Shown here: positions 12,711-23,590 of the stretch, piece by piece | Numbering within the stretch: position 1 is the first letter of the stretch | Layout of the letters: every line of letters begins with the position of its first letter | Origin: Cryptomeria japonica | Taxonomy: Eukaryota; Streptophyta; Pinopsida; Cupressales; Cupressaceae | Assembly: GCF_030272615.1 (NCBI RefSeq) | Contig: NC_081412.1 | Span: forward strand, 96,843,796-96,905,795 | Length of the DNA stretch: 62,000 nt | Direction of reading: 5' to 3' | Made by a program: the position numbers and the translations under genes | Notes under the pieces: generated by a model | Seen by the model: only the letters and a program-made list of their open reading frames with translations | Databases searched by the model: none | Told to the model about the DNA's origin: nothing

Positions 12711-15059
12711 TCATATTGAGCTCCAGTCCAAACTGGCATGTGATTGATTCAAAAAGTTCTCAAGTTTTTGCCTTCTAAATATAATTTAATAACTGATTAT
12801 TGGTTTAGGAAGATAAGCTTTGTTGATTTTACCACTATTATTGGTGCATTGTGATAAAGCGTCTTGTTGTTGAAAGGCACGTGCTTGCAAAAGTTCTCCA
12901 TCAAATTTTATCCTATAACCATGTAAATAGTGATGAAAACAGTGTAGTAATGTCCTATGTTTTAACAAGATCTTGCGATTGATATACAAGAATCTTATCC
13001 TCTTTTGAGTAGCCTTAAAACTGGGTTTTCTTTTCTTAAGGCGATGTTTCAAATTCATATAAGCATATGATGGTTTACAAGTTTTCTTGATTCCGATGTG
13101 AGTGCAATTCTGATTTTGATATAACCTAGGTTCAAAATAGGAACGATATATCCAAGATAATGAACAAAGGTAGACATGATCAAGTTTCGTGATAGAGGAT
13201 TCAATATATCCTCATGACAAACTGATAATGATGTTGATTTTTGCACTTAAGATGGTTGAATCACTTAACTTGTTGTGAATTTTATGCTTATGAAGCCTTT
13301 GGAAGTAGCCTATTTGATTGATAAAACCTAATTATCAGACTACTTTGAAGGTCTGTGATAGTTTAAAGACAACTCTACTTGAAAAGGGTATCTAAAACTA
13401 GTTTTGAAATTTTGGTCTGAAATGCAGAAATGCCCTTTGTCTCAGATGCGAGAAAATGTTTGCACTAACCTTTTTGTCAAAAGCACTAACTTATGGGACA
13501 AATGCGTTATTCTGTTGCTTGAAAGCGCTGCTCTATGGTACTAAAAGTGGAAAACTATGGTACAAAAGTGCAATTTTATGCTTAAAAGCAGTAATCTACT
13601 GATCAAATGTGAGAACCTATGACATAAAAGTGATGTACTATTGTTTAAATGTGTTTTCTTACCCAATAAATGTGTGGTTCTGTGCAACAAAAGCTTTGTT
13701 TTGACTATACTACAAGGATTTTCAATTTTCCAACAAGTTGTCGGATTTTTGCTCATTTTCAAATGATGATTTTCTTGTTTTTGACCATACTGAGCACGTT
13801 ATGGACATTAAAGACACAATGCTTGAAAAAGAAAATGCACAAGCAAGCACGAATCCTATGGTAGGTCGAGACAATAATTATTGAATCTCACATTGGGTTT
13901 CCCCCGAGGCTATGTTATTCAAATCAAATATTTAGATGCTTGACCCCACTGGCTCCACCCTCGACACTCACTTCTCTAGGGAAACCAAGCACCAATTTTC
14001 ATGAAAACTCCCCATGGAAAACTTCATATCTCTACTAACAACCATATGTGTGTGAGCCACTTCAGAGGGCCAACCTCTTACGCCAACAATTAGAAGGATT
14101 TTGGCAACTAGTACAAGTGGTTTTTAGTAAAGGCTTCTAATCATGTGGCCATACATACGGCACTCTACACTCTATAAATACAGAAGGTTCCCAACCTATA
14201 GAGGTTACGCTACATAGTGTTGGTATGAACTAATCAACACATGATGTTTATGACTTTTGTCACAAACACGATTTATTTAGAGTGGATCAGAAGGACTCGG
14301 TATTAGCCCATTTCCACTTGGGTCATTCCCCTCTCACTACCCCCCTTAAGGCAACTCGGGAAGGCAGGCCCTGTAAAGATTACACATAAAAGAAAGTAGG
14401 TATGGCTTTCTAATCACCGTATGAGGGTGAGAGCATACTTGCTTACTACTTCAACAAGCACGGAAGACAAAAGTTTATTTTAAGCCTTCTAATAATCTAT
14501 GTGCAACTACTTTCAGGAAACTACCCAAATGCAAGTTGCATGTTGTTGATTTATCCTCATAGTTAAACTAAATGAGCAAAATATTATGTTTTACATTCCA
14601 AAATACTATTGATTAACTAGATGTGAAGAAATGCATGAAATTTGCTTTAAAATAACCTTGCACACACAAATGTTAGTAGCTTGAAAAATTTTAAGTCTTG
14701 GACATTCGGACTTACAAAAAATGTTAGCTTTCACTTTGTAAAAAATCAAATTTGAGCATTGTCAAGACAGAAGCGCTAAAACAGCAAAAGCGCTAACCTG
14801 AAAGGAAAAAGCGCTATCCTAGACAACAAAAGCGCTAACCTATGCGACGAAAGTGCTAGCCTATTGCTTGATTGTGTGAAATAATGTTTAAAAGCATTGT
14901 TTCATTTAACATAGGTGTTAATTTAAGTAGAAAAAGCACTAACCTATCTAACATAAGCGTTATCAAATTTCATAGATGCGTGAAACTGATTTATAAAAGT
15001 GTTAAACTAGTTCTGCGAGAATAAGACAGGATATTAGAAAGATAAGTTCGAGGCCTGAG
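12711..15059 (-). other. T1 5' untranslated leader with degenerate GCGC repeats
   Basis: The leader between primer site and gag is about 2.3 kb. Two patches, about 13430-13690 and 14755-15000, contain imperfect AGCGCTAAC-type units spaced 18-25 bases. On the minus strand these read GTTAGCGCT, so they are inverted relative to the array at 354-660. Between them, 13860-14500 is unique-looking sequence with no ORF I trust. Confidence 0.5.
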
Positions 15060-15060
15060 C

Positions 15061-15080
15061 CCTACGGTGGGTGCCAAAAA
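15061..15080 (-). promoter_or_regulatory. T1 primer-binding site
   Basis: The minus strand reads TTTTTGGCACCCACCGTAGG immediately after the LTR end TTAACA. The TTGGC(A/G)CCCACCGT form is common in plant Tat-type gypsy elements and is tRNA-primed. It fixes the inner edge of the 5' LTR. Confidence 0.75.
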
Positions 15081-16231
15081 TGTTAAGGTTAAAGTTGAAC
15101 TCCAAAGAAATGTCTTGAAACTTGTTAGTCCATCATACAATATAAAAATGAAAGCTATAGGAAAATTAACTTCAACCAATGAAGTAACATGAAGTAAGTG
15201 AAATAAAAAAGATTATGTCTTCCATGATTTACACCTCATTGTGTCCTAACTCCATTGTTCCTAGTTGCAGATGATTTTCTCTCATACAAGCACTGGTAGC
15301 TTCCAAGATGGCATATGAAGAATGGATTGATAGTTAACTGATACTATGATATGCATATACAAATAATTTTGTCTAACATTATATTAAGCTATGATAAGAA
15401 TTCTAAAATTACTAATTGCTTCAAACTCAAACTCACGGATGCAAGATAAAGACTCCTAGAATGACTATATGATTAGCTATTAGTCTATTTATTTTAAAAT
15501 GTCTTAGGAGACCTCTTTTTATAGATTTTTTAGTGCATTAACTTAGGTGGCAGAGATCAACGGTCATGATTGAATCTTGCAAATTGGATGGCTATGAGAA
15601 AGAAGTTGAAGGTTGCGAGAAAGGGGGAAGGAGAAGACAAGTGTCACTCATCTCACCTTGACTGAGTTGAATACTTGAGAGGATATAGGATAGTTGGAGA
15701 AGATGTAGGAATGAGAGTACAAGTGGACTCGAGTCCTCCTAAGATATAAGGATGTTGGAGAGAGTATAAAAAAAAGTTAGGAAATATGTGTACGTTCACA
15801 ATATTTCATTTATTTTGGAAGTTGGAGATAAGTGGCTAATAAATGATTTTATTTTATTTTATTTTGTTGAATTAATTTAGCCACATGATGGATGAGTTGG
15901 CAAATGAGAGATGAAGTGGAGATGGAAAGTGAGTTGGAAAAGAGATTAAATAATTAAGAAATTATTTAATTAATGAGAGTATAGGTTAGTAGATAGAGGG
16001 ATAATTAAATATTAGATATTTAATTAATTGATTAGAAGAAAAGGATATAATGAATTAATTAATAAAATGTTTCAATTAAATTAATTAATAGGACATGAAA
16101 TGAATTGAATAAATTAATCTTTTCAAATTAGCTATTTAATAGAATAATAATTATTAAATAAATATTAAATAACTGTTAAATAAATATAAAATATTTATTT
16201 AATTGCTCATGGTCAATTTTATGTGTATACA
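15081..16231 (-). repeat. T1 5' LTR
   Basis: About 1,151 bp. The minus strand starts TGTATACACATAAAATTGACC-like and ends TTAACA next to the primer site. The start matches the T2 LTR (TGTAGACACCTAAAATTGTC). Both carry an AT-rich block of TTAATTAATTAAATAA repeats near the start (here about 15840-16200). A TATA box, TATAAAAAG, lies at 15515-15523 on the minus strand, so transcription would run leftward into gag. Confidence 0.8.
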
Positions 16232-16859
16232 AATACTACTTTTGCATATTGCATCTTTAGAATTTCAAAGATCACTCCTACTTGCAAATAATCTCTCAAA
16301 GCTAAATTATCCATATTGTATGTTGTTTTATGATGATATTTTTAAGAAAATTAATTATATATGTAGATCACGTAAAAGCTTTTATAGACAATGATAATCC
16401 TAGAGATGACATTGAAAAAGATAACACTTGTACCTCTCCTAGGGTATCTAGTGTGAATGAGGAAAGACTCAAAACTTCTTTCAATGATCTCTCTAATGGA
16501 GAGAAATTATTGAAGAGCAATATAACACTATCTTATATTCTCATATGCATACTCTAGTGTAAGAGGGGCAAGATCAACATGTTGGTATACCAATCTCTCT
16601 ATATCCTTCTTATTCTCCTAGAGATTATTACAATCATCAATATATTTGTAGGGAAGATGTTATGAATTTTATTCATGACCTACTCCTCACATAAAATTAA
16701 ATAAAGATGAAGCTTTAGATGACAAGGACCCTCCTTCACAACCTATCAAATAAAACATGAATGATAATAGAAAGGAGAAATTCTCTAAAAAGTATATCCC
16801 TTCTTCATCTAATCATCCCTTTGATCCCTCCATGTGCCCTTACACTACAAATTTTAAAT
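16232..16859 (+). other. H1 region upstream of gag fragment
   Basis: AT-rich sequence right of the T1 LTR. Scattered readable peptides rich in Asn, Ser and Pro suggest degraded gag N-terminus. T1 seems to have inserted here, so the H1 5' end lies on the far side of T1, outside the window. Confidence 0.35.
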
Positions 16860-17260
16860 AAATTCATGATGATAATCCTTCTTCTTGAGAATTGAAATGT
16901 TATTTTAGGGGTGTTTACAATATAATCTTGAAACAAGGTTATAGGGGGAAAAGACCTAAAAATAATGAACAAGGAATAAAAATCCCTATAATCCCTCCTT
17001 CCCAAGATAGTATAGAAGGTTTTGGAAATCCTCATTATTCGTCTATGGATGGTCTCTTCAAAGTTCAAAACCTTAAGGAGTATTTTTCAAAACATAAAAT
17101 CTATCATCAATCTAATGGTGCTTCTTCCTCAAATAATCATTTTTTTATCATATTTACAAACTAATGATCATCATGCAAATGAATGCCTTGATTTTCAAAA
17201 TGGAATACAAGGACTCATGGATGATGGGATTATCAAAATACTATAAAACAATCCTTCTCC
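16860..17260 (+). pseudogene. H1 gag C-terminal fragment (gypsy-type)
   Basis: Plus-strand frames give GYRGKRPKNNEQGIKI, then YSSMDGLFKVQNLKEYFSKH. After a shift they give DHHANECLDFQNGIQGLMDD. The last piece resembles the end of gypsy gag zinc regions (H...EC-x-x-LQNAIQDLIDxG). No full C-x2-C-x4-H-x4-C knuckle survives. I assign it to a gypsy gag with moderate confidence and cannot fix the lineage. Confidence 0.5.
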
Positions 17261-18400
17261 TTCTAGCACACGTTGTCCTCCATCTCAAGAGACAATACCT
17301 GCCCCTATTGACAATCAAGAAAAAATAGGTACAAGAATCTTTTGGGGATTGAAGCTAATGAACAATGTGTTTTTCATAGTTGTTATTCTCATTCTCTTGG
17401 AAATTTTAAGGCTTTTAAATAATTTGTTCAAGACCAATATGAGTGAGATCACTTAGCTCTTACAAGTAATCTTGCACTTTTTCTTGGTGAAGAGGTAGTG
17501 TCTTAGCACTCCATTCACCTTATTATGTTGCTCCTCGCCCTATGACACTAGTAGTTAACTTTATTGGGGGCTCTTTGTCATGAGTGGTGATGCATCTTCA
17601 TTTTCAAATCATTCTTGGGCATCAACATAATTCATCCTTGTCTCCTCGCTTTGGGGGCAAGGATGGCATATTCAATCTTATCTCCTTTCAAATATTGCCT
17701 CTTCTTTTGAGTTGTATTTTTCATATTTTGATGTCTTTTCTCGTATTGAATATTCTTTCATGTGAGTACATGTGTGTTTCTTGCTTAGGAACTTTTCTTT
17801 GCTTAAAATGCTACATCTTTTATGTGTAATATCTCTTTGGAGGTTGTGTTATTCTTCTCTTTGTCCCTATGCTTGGGGGCATTGATTTCTCCTAACCTTT
17901 CTAAGGATCCACGTTTCCTTTGTTGAGTTGTGTTTGCTTATGATATGATTTTATTACTTGTATGAAGTTGTTTGTTTTCTCAAGGATTCTCTCTTATGCG
18001 AGAGATTTTTATCCTTGTGTACAACATCTTTTTCATTGGTAATGCATATCTATTATAAACAAACCCTTCACTTTGGGTTAAAAGTATGTTATCCTTCATC
18101 AAGAATCGTGTTTTCCTAGAAATATGAAGAAGGTATGAATTCTTTTTCTCCTTCCTTTGGTCAATGATGTTATTTTTGTTCAAAATCCCCTCTTGGAGTC
18201 AGATTTCTTTGAGCAAAGATCTCTTCCTCCTTCTCTTCCAAAGGATACTTTTTACACTTGTTGCAAGATACCTCTTTTAGAACTATCTTTTCCTTGCTTC
18301 TTTCTTCTAAGAATCTTATCTCTTTATCTTGGATGTATGTACATTGTTTCCTAAAGGATATCTCGTTAGCATTGAAGGTGTGTGTCCTTGTTTCTAGCTT
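17261..18400 (+). other. H1 internal region, unrecognised
   Basis: No domain could be recognised. T-rich plus strand with blocks such as GCTTTGGGGGCAAGGATGG near 17650. Pol appears to be deleted or degraded beyond recognition. Confidence 0.3.
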
Positions 18401-18440
18401 CCTTAAGATATCAACATATGTTGATGTTGACATCTTAAGG
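18401..18440. other. 40-bp hairpin shared by H1 and H2
   Basis: Arms 18401-18417 (CCTTAAGATATCAACAT) and 18424-18440 (ATGTTGACATCTTAAGG) pair over 17 bases with one mismatch around a 6-base loop. The same structure, reverse-complemented, is at 56432-56471 in H2. It sits in the 3' part of the internal region in both. Confidence 0.75.
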
Positions 18441-18474
18441 AGTTGCATTCATAATGCCCTCTTTGTATTATGTT

Positions 18475-18745
18475 TTGTATGTCTTATACGGGATGTTAAT
18501 TCTCGAAACTAGACCAACAAGTCTTATACGAGATGCTTCATTCTTGAAACTAGATGTATCCTTTTATATGTCTTATACAGGGTGTTAATTTTCAAAAACA
18601 TACCAACAAGTCTTAAATATGAGATGCTTCATGCATGAAATTAAGCATATTTTATTTTTGTTGCAAGTATTATACAAGTTCTTTCATGCTCAAAACCAAG
18701 CCAACAAGTCTTATACAAGATGCTTAACTCCTGAAACCAAAAAAT
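18475..18745 (+). repeat. Degenerate GTCTTATAC(G/A) repeats in H1
   Basis: At least six imperfect units of AGTCTTATAC-GAGATGCTTCATTCTTGAAAC type begin near 18480, 18519, 18569, 18610, 18666 and 18707. Alternating units share GATGTTAATTC or GATGCTTCAT. Non-coding. Confidence 0.6.
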
Positions 18746-18759
18746 GACATATGCAGCAA

Positions 18760-19130
18760 GGTGAGTTGACTAGCATAACATAGCTTTCTAGACCATTCAA
18801 TTATTCCTTTTTTAGACAGTGGAGCTAGCATAACACAACTTTCTAGACTATTATGACTCTACTTCTTTACATGAATCACACAACTTGTTGCCCCATGAGT
18901 ATTCATGTTCCATGGGTCACCTAGCATAGCTCAGCTTGCTAGCTTGTCAATTTCATGACCTCTCTCTTTCTCTCATGGATCACCTAGCATAGAAAATCTT
19001 GCTAGCCCATGGCATCCATGTTCTCTCCTTTCTCTTCCCCATGAACTCATAGTTCTTCTATTTGTGGTTCATGGTTCATCATTTGATACATGCTCTTTCT
19101 CTTTTTATGTGATCACTTGTGTTCTTGTGA
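18760..19130 (+). other. H1 CTAGCATAACA-motif region
   Basis: Repeated GCTAGCATAACA(T/C)A(G/A)CTTTCTAGAC motifs alternate with ATGAACTCATGG-like segments. A reverse-complement counterpart with TTTTGTTATGCTAG occurs in H2 near 56120-56150. This supports H1 and H2 as one family. Nothing coding. Confidence 0.4.
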
Positions 19131-19547
19131 TAACATTTTGAGAATGCTATTAGTGGCTGAGACATTTGGTTATCAATGTCTCTTCAACTAGCTGACTTGG
19201 AGCCTTTTTATTTTTAGTACTAACCCCTTGTGTTGTGTGTCTTTTTCTTTGTTTAGTTTTCTTTTGTGTCTTTGTATTGTTTTGTGTGTCCTTGTATGTG
19301 ACTGTGTGAGTTAAGATCCTAAAATCGGGGGCTTGGTTCCTCAAAATTACCAATGTCTTATTTGGTAAGTAGGAGATATTTTCCACAACAAGTCAAATTA
19401 TGATATTGCTATCTGGATTGAACTGTGTAGTTTTCGAGTCAAACTCATTGAACCATGATTCATGAGTAGTGGATCACAAGAAACCATCTCTCATGAGAAT
19501 AAATGGTACACTTAGCACTCATTTCATCTAGGTGATGGTCACAGAGG

Positions 19548-19640
19548 TGAAGCATTGGGCCTTCCCAAGAGGTCACCCATCCTAGTACTACTCCAAGTTG
19601 AGTGTGCTTAACCATATATTTTCCTCCAAGGTTAAGCCCA
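19548..19640 (-). pseudogene. 5S rRNA-like segment, unit 1
   Basis: The minus strand reads GGTTAAGCACACTCAACTTG (box A region) followed by GGAGTAGTACTAGGATGGGT and GACCTCTTGGGAAG (box C region). This is close to plant 5S rRNA from about position 45 to 110. It is the best-preserved unit of the four. Confidence 0.78.
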
Positions 19641-19910
19641 ATCAACTTGTAACCCCATTTTGCAAAACCTTAAACAATTTTTGTGCCTTCTGAACCATTC
19701 ATTATAGAGCCCCTTTAGCTCATCAAGTGATAAGTAGGAGATATTTTTTGTAGCAAGTCAAATTATGATATTTCTTTCAGGATTCAACTATGTAATTTTT
19801 TAGTCAAACTCATTGATCTATGATTCATGAGTAGTGGTTCACAAAAACCCATCTCTCATGAGAATAAATGGTACACAACACTCATTGCATCTAGGTGATT
19901 CTCATAGAGG

Positions 19911-20002
19911 TGAAGCATTGAGCCTTCCCAAGAGGTCACCCATCCTAGTACTACTCCAACTCAAGTGCTCTTATCCATAGAGTTTCCTCTAAGGTTAAGC
20001 CC
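19911..20002 (-). pseudogene. 5S rRNA-like segment, unit 2
   Basis: The box C region is intact (AGTAGTACTAGGATGGGTGA, core 19924-19957). The box A region is altered to GGATAAGAGCAC. Confidence 0.72.
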
Positions 20003-20274
20003 ACTCATCTTGCAACTCTATTTGCAAAACTTGAAACAAGTGTTGTGCCTTATGAACCATTCATTATAGAGCCCCTTTAGCTCATCAAGTGATAAGTATG
20101 AGATATTTTCCATAGCAACTCAAATTGTGATTTTTCTATCAAGATTCAACTATCTAGTTTTCAAGTCAAACTCATTGACCCATGATTAATGAGTAGTGGT
20201 TCACAAGAACCCATCTCTCATGAGAATGAATGGTGCACTTAGCACTCATTGCATCTAGGTGATGCTCAGAGAGG

Positions 20275-20368
20275 TGAAGCATTGGACCTTCCTGAGAAAT
20301 CACCCATCCCAGTACTACTCCAACTTGAACACGCTTAACCACAGAGTTTCCTCCAAGGTTAAGCCCAC
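20275..20368 (-). pseudogene. 5S rRNA-like segment, unit 3
   Basis: GGTTAAGCGTGTTCAAGTTG keeps a good box A. The box C part is changed to AGTAGTACTGGGATGGGTGA followed by TTTCTCAGG (core 20288-20322). Confidence 0.72.
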
Positions 20369-20635
20369 TAAGCTTGCAAGCCTATTTACAAAACCTTCAA
20401 CAATAGTTGTGCCTTATGAATCATTCATTATAGATCCTCTTTATCTCATCAAGTGATAAGTAGGAGATTTTCCATAGAAAATCAAATTATGATATTGCTA
20501 TCAGGATCCAACTGTGTAGTTTTTGAGTCAAACTCATTGACCCATGATTCATGAGAACTGGTTCACAAGAACCCATCTCTCATGAGGATGAATGGTACAC
20601 TTAGCACTCATTGCATCTAGGTGATGTTAATAGAG

Positions 20636-20728
20636 GTGAAGCATTGGGCCTTCCCAAGATGTCACCCATCCCAGCACTACTCCAACTTGAGTGGGCTTAA
20701 CCAAAGTGTTTCCTTCAACGTTAAGTGC
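20636..20728 (-). pseudogene. 5S rRNA-like segment, unit 4
   Basis: GGTTAAGCCCACTCAAGTTG then AGTAGTGCTGGGATGGGTGA (core 20649-20683). This is the rightmost unit, next to the H1 polypurine tract. Confidence 0.72.
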
Positions 20729-20867
20729 ACTCATCTTGCAACCCCATTTGCAAAACCTTTAATAAGTGTTGTGCCTTATGATGTCTTATCTCCTTGTGAT
20801 CTTGCTCCTAGTTTCTCCTCTCTCTCATCTTTCTACTTTACTGGAAGTATTTGTATAGGCTCATACT

Positions 20868-20888
20868 CCCATTAAAGTGGGGGATAAA
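20868..20888 (+). promoter_or_regulatory. H1 polypurine tract
   Basis: TTAAAGTGGGGGATAAA directly precedes TGTAGAATCGTAAATT. The same arrangement (AAGTGGGGGCTAAA before TATAGTGTCATAAATT) is found on the minus strand of H2 at 55688-55704. It would prime plus-strand DNA synthesis. Confidence 0.65.
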
Positions 20889-21640
20889 TGTAGAATCGTA
20901 AATTATAACAAGTATAATTCACACCTCATATTTGTGTCCTAATTTAGCATGTCCCATTTCCATCCCCTTAGGTCAGTTTTGGCCCTCTTTATTCCAACTT
21001 TTGATGCCACCTATTGACACCACTATATGGGCCCCATCCTAGAGGTTGTCCTCTCCTATTTCATGATTGGTTGATCTTTTTTTTGGAGGACCAGTGCATG
21101 GAGTTCCTTGGTACTAGACTAGGGCACCCCTAAATGCCCTATTCTCTCTTAAACAGGCCCCAATTTGAAGTGGGGTAAACTATTTCCCTTCCTAATGGAA
21201 TTTGGTCTTCATGGCTACACTTGACCATTGGAGGTTGGCCTAATCAATAACTTACCTAGGGAACCCTATATAAAGGCATACTATCAATTCATTTCAATAT
21301 AAGTCTCCATACCCCATCATTAGTGCATCCACAAAGCATTCATTATTAGGAAGTTTTAGAGATTCAAGGAAATATTTCATCCTTCAAACATTATGTAGCA
21401 AAGTTACATTAATCTTCATGCAAGCATGTGTGTTTGATTCTATGTTCATGTGTTTGTCATGCCATTATATTCATCATTTTTTATTACATTCATGGAGCAT
21501 TACATCATCAATCCTTTCATCAACCATTGCAAATCTGAGGTATATCTCCTAGCATTTGCTTCAATATTTATATAATTCAATTAAATGTTAATTTATAAAC
21601 CGAGGTTTGACCTAAAAAAAACCCCTATCCATAATACATT
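20889..21640 (+). repeat. H1 3' LTR (right end approximate)
   Basis: It starts TGTAGAATCG after the polypurine tract. It has a TATA box, CTATATAAAG, at 21266-21275 in GGGAACCCTATATAAAGGCAT, and shares this and GGAGCATTACATCATCAAT with the H2 LTR. The right boundary is not clear; it may lie near the GAGGTTTGACC stretch (about 21602-21612). Confidence 0.6.
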
Positions 21641-22230
21641 TTTCTCTCTTTATAAGTGTAGCGAATAGGCTCAAGAGATATACTCGGGGATTCTAACAAA
21701 GTTGACAATGACAAACAAATTCAGCTTTCATCGAAGTGAAATTCAAAGGACCAAGGCGAATCTGAACTACCTAGTCCTAAAAAATCAAGTCAAACTTCTG
21801 GGAATATTTTCTAAATATCTTCTTTTGCCTAGATCTCAGTTTGTGGCTCTGTAGGATATCTGTAGTAGTTTATTTTTGTTAGTCCACTTCAATTATTCAT
21901 TGTTTTACCTTAATTTCACAATTATCTTCCAATTTCAACTAAGAAAGAGGGTAACAAACACATAACCAGTGAATCTAATTAGAATTTCAGCCCTTTCCAT
22001 ATTTGGATTGTGGCTAGATCTATTGGATTCAATCAATGTAGTGGTTCTTACGGTAAAATTAGTGGTTTTACTATCCTTATTGGTAAAACCCTAGTTTTTC
22101 CACAATTACAATCATGTCTATAGGTCTCAAGCTAAGTGTAATAATCATATGAGTTGGGGTGGATTGAAAAGTTGATTATGGAGTAGTAATCTTGGTATAT
22201 TAATTAGTGGTTTTACTTTCATTTATCAGA
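21641..22230. other. Unassigned sequence between H1 LTR and LINE fragment
   Basis: AT-rich, with no ORF or repeat that I can name. The first part has weak similarity by eye to the sequence beyond the H2 LTR (54880-55020), which could be leader sequence. Confidence 0.3.
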
Positions 22231-23590
22231 TGAGCGCATTTATGAAGCTTCTTATGATGTAGGATCTACGATTTTGGTGTTCAAAGTTGTGGGGAAGTGA
22301 CCATCTGTGGAAGAGTTTTTTGATTGGAGTAAGAATGTTTGGGGCAACCTCTCCACTCATAAGGTGGAGTTTTTGGATCATGGTTTTTTCCTAGTTTCAT
22401 TTATTACTATTGAGGATTTTATATTTGTCCAAGAAAATGGTCCTTGGTTCATTGCAAGATTTAATTTTTTTATTAACCCCCTAGTCCCCCTTCTTCGATC
22501 CTGTAAATGCCCATGTTACTTTCATTCCGATTTGGTTCTGACTCTACAATTTACCTCTGGTTCTACAAAATGGAGGGATAATTGAATCCCTTGTTGATTG
22601 TGTTGGATCTTTCATCAATTTGGATGACAATCCATTGATGGCATGAGGCAGTTTACCAAAGTTTGTGCAATGGTTGACATCTCCGGACCATTGTCCCATA
22701 TGGTTCGAATCAACTCTTCTCAAGGTTCATGTCTGCAATATTTAAACTATGAAGGGTTTCCCAAGCATTGCTTTAGACACAACCAGTTTGAACACAATAT
22801 TGTTGGTTGTCAGGCTAAATCGATAAGTGGCCTTTGCACTCAGAATCTCAAGCGTTGGGTTCGCAAGGCATGTAGTCCAGATGCTGATTTTATTTGGAGA
22901 AAACATGGTTTTTTTATGATACACCATTTTCCAAATCCCCTAAGTGTTGGGATGTTATTAATGGTATTGATTTCTCTACTTCTATTAAGGCACCGGTGGA
23001 GGTATTGGTTTCTCACATTCATAGGGATTAGGTTGATGGATATGGTTTTGATTCTCTTATCTATGTGGTGGATGAGGTTGTGGCGGCTCACACTCACCAT
23101 GACCAAATAGACTCTGATTATGAGTATTCAAATGATGATTTGGTTCATGATGAAGATATGGTTGTTGAGTAGGCTTGTGCTGATATTTCCACTATTTCCC
23201 AGATGGCTAGCAAGATTTCAAAACCAAACTTTTTAAAGAGTGGCAAGTGTAGGGGTAGGAGAATTGAAGTTGAAAAATTAAGGATGGAGGCCTTGGATTC
23301 AATAAATGAGGGTACACAATGGAAAATGGAAGCGCTCCTCACTAGGAGAATGCAAAAGTAAAATAATGATTGATCCTTGAAGGAGGTTGTATGCTTGTGA
23401 TGTTTGCATGTTTCATGATGGTAGTTTTTAGCATCATGGCAGATTTTAGGCTCTATGTTTCATTTCTCTATTTCTCTGTCTTCTCAGCTCCCCAATTTTG
23501 GGTCAAAAGATTTCTCTTGTTAAGAATATATGTATTATTGGTGTGGGCCCAAATCCCACTATTTACTTATCAAAAAAATAATAATAAATA
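22231..23590 (+). pseudogene. LINE-type ORF1 (DUF4283-like) fragment with A-rich end
   Basis: Frame 22307-22585 gives PSVEEFFDWSKNVWG, VEFLDHGFFLVSFITIED and ENGPWFIARF. This pattern is typical of the DUF4283 nucleic-acid-binding domain in plant L1-type LINE ORF1 proteins. After a shift, VCAMVDISGPLSHMV and LNYEGFPKHCFRHNQFEHNI resemble the following zinc-binding stretch. A TGA occurs just upstream, in GK-stop-PSV. The sequence ends in AAAAAAATAATAATAAATA near 23590. I see no endonuclease or reverse transcriptase. Confidence 0.65.

Larger units (their letters stand above)
1..16231 (-). mobile_element. T1: Ty3/gypsy Tat-lineage LTR retrotransposon, 3' end outside window
   Basis: Read on the minus strand from right to left the order is LTR, primer-binding site, gag, protease, reverse transcriptase, RNase H, a second archaeal-type RNase H, integrase, then a long 3' region. 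A second RNase H between RNase H and integrase is the hallmark of the plant Tat lineage (Ogre/Retand group). The 3' region (1-5211) holds an oppositely oriented PMD gene and low-complexity DNA. The 3' LTR is not in the window: comparison with T2 places it just left of base 1. Stops and frameshifts are frequent, so the copy is dead. The element interrupts H1 gag-like sequence at its right edge. The lineage call is strong; the internal 3' layout is supported by the parallel arrangement in T2. Confidence 0.88.
19366..20781 (-). repeat. Four-unit tandem array, about 363 bp per unit, with 5S rRNA-derived core
   Basis: Units start at about 19366, 19731, 20093 and 20457 (spacings 365, 362, 364). The last is cut short near 20781. 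Each starts TAAGTAGGAGATATTTT and ends near CATCAAGTGA. Each contains, on the minus strand, the 3' two thirds of a plant 5S rRNA sequence including the internal promoter region. The rest of the unit is not 5S. This resembles the 5S capture known in Cassandra TRIM elements, but there are no clear LTR ends here, so a 5S-derived satellite is equally possible. Confidence 0.8.

Noticed and set aside
19548-20728. Functional 5S rRNA genes
   Set aside because: Only the 3' two thirds of 5S is recognisable and the units differ at promoter positions.
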